A stretch of DNA of 64,000 bases from Tropheryma whipplei str. Twist (GTDB lineage: Bacteria; Actinomycetota; Actinomycetes; Actinomycetales; Microbacteriaceae): assembly GCF_000007485.1 (NCBI RefSeq), contig NC_004572.3, forward strand, positions 310,001 through 374,000. The letters run 5' to 3'. This document shows, piece by piece, positions 62,622-64,000 of the stretch. A model generated the notes under the pieces. It searched no databases, was not told the DNA's origin, and worked only from the letters and a program-made list of their open reading frames with translations. The translations under genes and the position numbers were made by a program. Every line of letters starts with the position of its first letter. Position 1 is the first letter of the stretch.

Positions 62622-64000
62622 ATGCGTAGGGCCAAGATTGTTGTTACTCTCGGTCCGGCAGTATCAGATCTTGATTCTGTGAGAGATCTTATATCCGCTG
62701 GTGCCGACGTCTTTCGCATGAATCTCAGCCACGGATCGTTGGATTTTCACAGGGAGGTATTTCTGAATGTTAGGACGGCTGCTGCTGAGCTAGACAGGCA
62801 TATTGCTATATTTGCTGATCTTCAGGGTCCAAAAATACGTTTAGGGCGTTTTGCTTCTGGGCCGTATACCCTACAAGAGGGTGATATCTTTACAATCACA
62901 ACCGAGCAGGTGTTGGGAACGAAAGAGCTTTCCAGCACAACTTTGCCGACATTACCAGATAATGTCTCAGAGGGGGATTTGCTTTTAATTGATGATGGCA
63001 AAGTTGCCCTGAGGGCGATTGGGAATGACGGGGTTCGGATCACTACACGTGTTGAAGTTCCGGGAAAGGTCTCGAATAATAAGGGTATTAACCTTCCGGG
63101 TGTTGGAGTTAAAGTTCCGGCCTTATCTGAAAAGGATATTGACTCACTCCGCTGGGCCCTTTCTCTTCCAGTTGATATGATTGCCTTGAGTTTTGTGCGC
63201 TGCGCATCAGATGTGGATGCTGTGCACAAGGTTATGGATGAAGAGGGTATTCGCCTTCCTGTTATTGCAAAGATAGAAAAGCCTCAAGCAGTATCTGCCA
63301 TAGAGGAGATTGCACTGCGGTTTGATGCGATTATGGTAGCAAGGGGTGATCTTGGGGTTGAACTGCCGCTTGAAGATGTGCCGGTAGCCCAGAAGGAAAT
63401 TGTTAAGGTTGCACGCAGGTTTGCTCGGCCGGTTATTATCGCAACCCAGATGCTTGAGTCAATGATCTCTTCCTCGCGGCCCACCAGGGCTGAGGCGAGT
63501 GATGTTGCAAACGCTGTTCTTGATGGAGCCGATGCACTGATGCTAAGCGGTGAGACAAGTGTTGGTGAGTGGCCCGTTGAAGCTGTGCGGGTCATGTCGA
63601 GGGTTATTGAAAAAACAGAGGAAAAGGCAATTTCACAAATAGTCGGTTTTGGTACAACTCCAAAAACACAGGGTGGTGCCCTCGCCTGGGCCGCAGCAAA
63701 GGTTGCTGAGTTTATCGATGCGCGTTATCTGTGTGTCTTTAGTGAAAGTGGAGATTCAATAAGACGGGTGTCGCGACTGCGTCATGATATACCCATTATT
63801 GGATTTAGTCCGGTTGGGTCCGTTGTCCGACAGGTCTCTCTCTCTTGGGGTGTTCGATGTTTTTTGATAGAGAGGCTCCATCAGACTGATCAGATGATGC
63901 GTAAGGCTGAACATGTTCTCCTCACAAACAATTTGGCCGAGATTGGAGAGAAGATTGTGATTATTTCAGGATCACCAGTTGGGGTGCCGGGGAGTACAAA
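62622..64000 (+). CDS. pyk: Pyruvate kinase (3' end outside window)
   Basis: Last step of glycolysis: makes pyruvate and ATP from phosphoenolpyruvate. Open from ATG 62622 to the window edge (459 codons visible). Family segments: KIVVTLGP at the start, FRMNLSHGS, DLQGPKIRLG, the signature AKIEKPQAV with the catalytic lysine, MVARGDLGVELP, TQMLESMI and MLSGETSVGEWP. The C-terminal allosteric domain begins but is truncated. Pyruvate produced here would feed the AceE complex encoded elsewhere in the window. Confidence 0.96.
   Translation, partial: MRRAKIVVTLGPAVSDLDSVRDLISAGADVFRMNLSHGSLDFHREVFLNVRTAAAELDRHIAIFADLQGPKIRLGRFASGPYTLQEGDIFTITTEQVLGTKELSSTTLPTLPDNVSEGDLLLIDDGKVALRAIGNDGVRITTRVEVPGKVSNNKGINLPGVGVKVPALSEKDIDSLRWALSLPVDMIALSFVRCASDVDAVHKVMDEEGIRLPVIAKIEKPQAVSAIEEIALRFDAIMVARGDLGVELPLEDVPVAQKEIVKVARRFARPVIIATQMLESMISSSRPTRAEASDVANAVLDGADALMLSGETSVGEWPVEAVRVMSRVIEKTEEKAISQIVGFGTTPKTQGGALAWAAAKVAEFIDARYLCVFSESGDSIRRVSRLRHDIPIIGFSPVGSVVRQVSLSWGVRCFLIERLHQTDQMMRKAEHVLLTNNLAEIGEKIVIISGSPVGVPGST

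Noticed and set aside
1-64000. Mobile elements, prophage or defence systems
   Set aside because: No transposase, integrase, recombinase of mobile type, restriction-modification, toxin-antitoxin or phage structural gene was seen on either strand.

Overview
The window looks like a piece of the chromosome of a reduced-genome actinobacterium close to the Microbacteriaceae, most probably Tropheryma whipplei. The evidence is the combination of actinobacterial signature genes (GarA-like FHA protein plus paired MerR regulators, DUF3043, DUF3145, cytochrome bcc-aa3 supercomplex, aceE-fabD-fabH-acpP-fabF, PdxS/PdxT) with a nearly balanced base composition instead of high GC, very short intergenic spaces, many 1-4 base stop/start overlaps, many GTG/TTG starts, and the absence of genes that normally sit inside these conserved clusters. 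No prophage, insertion sequence, CRISPR array or rRNA operon was seen.

Layout. 1-8449: cell-wall and division cluster mraY (cut by the window edge)-murE-murD-ftsW-murG-murC-ftsQ, with no ftsZ following. 8450-9214: a minus-strand Rv3235-like gene carrying four DnaA-box-like 9-mers at regular spacing, then a small structured non-coding stretch. 9215-12840: membrane protein, garA, two merR genes, nrdR, pyrD. 12955-13977 (minus): rnhA and a DUF3043 membrane protein. 14109-23577: M20 peptidase, erpA, and the genes for cytochrome c oxidase (ctaC, D, F, E) and the bc1 complex (qcrC, A, B), then a DUF3145 gene. 23667-30014 (minus): aceE-fabD-fabH-acpP-fabF, linking pyruvate oxidation to type II fatty-acid synthesis. 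30110-32622: peroxiredoxin, tRNA-Val, NIF3 protein, zinc-ribbon protein, RNase P RNA. 32744-35852 (minus): glnA-panB-map. 35975-46038: thrS, HIT protein, pdxS-pdxT, yebC-ruvC-ruvA-ruvB, yajC-secD-secF. 46225-49467: secreted PKD-like protein and rel (ppGpp). 49528-49815 (minus): rpsT. 50093-61295: lepA, DUF1990, dnaJ, rsmE, hinT, ybeY, era, recO, uppS, dgt, dnaG. 61436-64000: tRNA-Asn, NlpC/P60 hydrolase, tRNA-Arg and the start of pyk (cut by the window edge).

How it works together. The window is mostly core housekeeping: lipid II synthesis and export of wall precursors (mur genes, ftsW, uppS, the NlpC hydrolase), terminal respiration, acetyl-CoA and fatty-acid synthesis, vitamin B6 and pantothenate steps, recombination repair, protein export, and translation quality control. 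I did not find a clearly new multi-gene system. The strongest unexplained signals are non-coding or architectural: the DnaA-box cluster around 8813-9044; a 22-bp tandem duplication that separates murE from murD; a MurE without the usual diaminopimelate-recognition motif; a recurring TAGAAT-N6-start arrangement suggesting leaderless transcripts; a long perfect hairpin after dnaG; and a repeat plus inverted-repeat region between rpsT and lepA.
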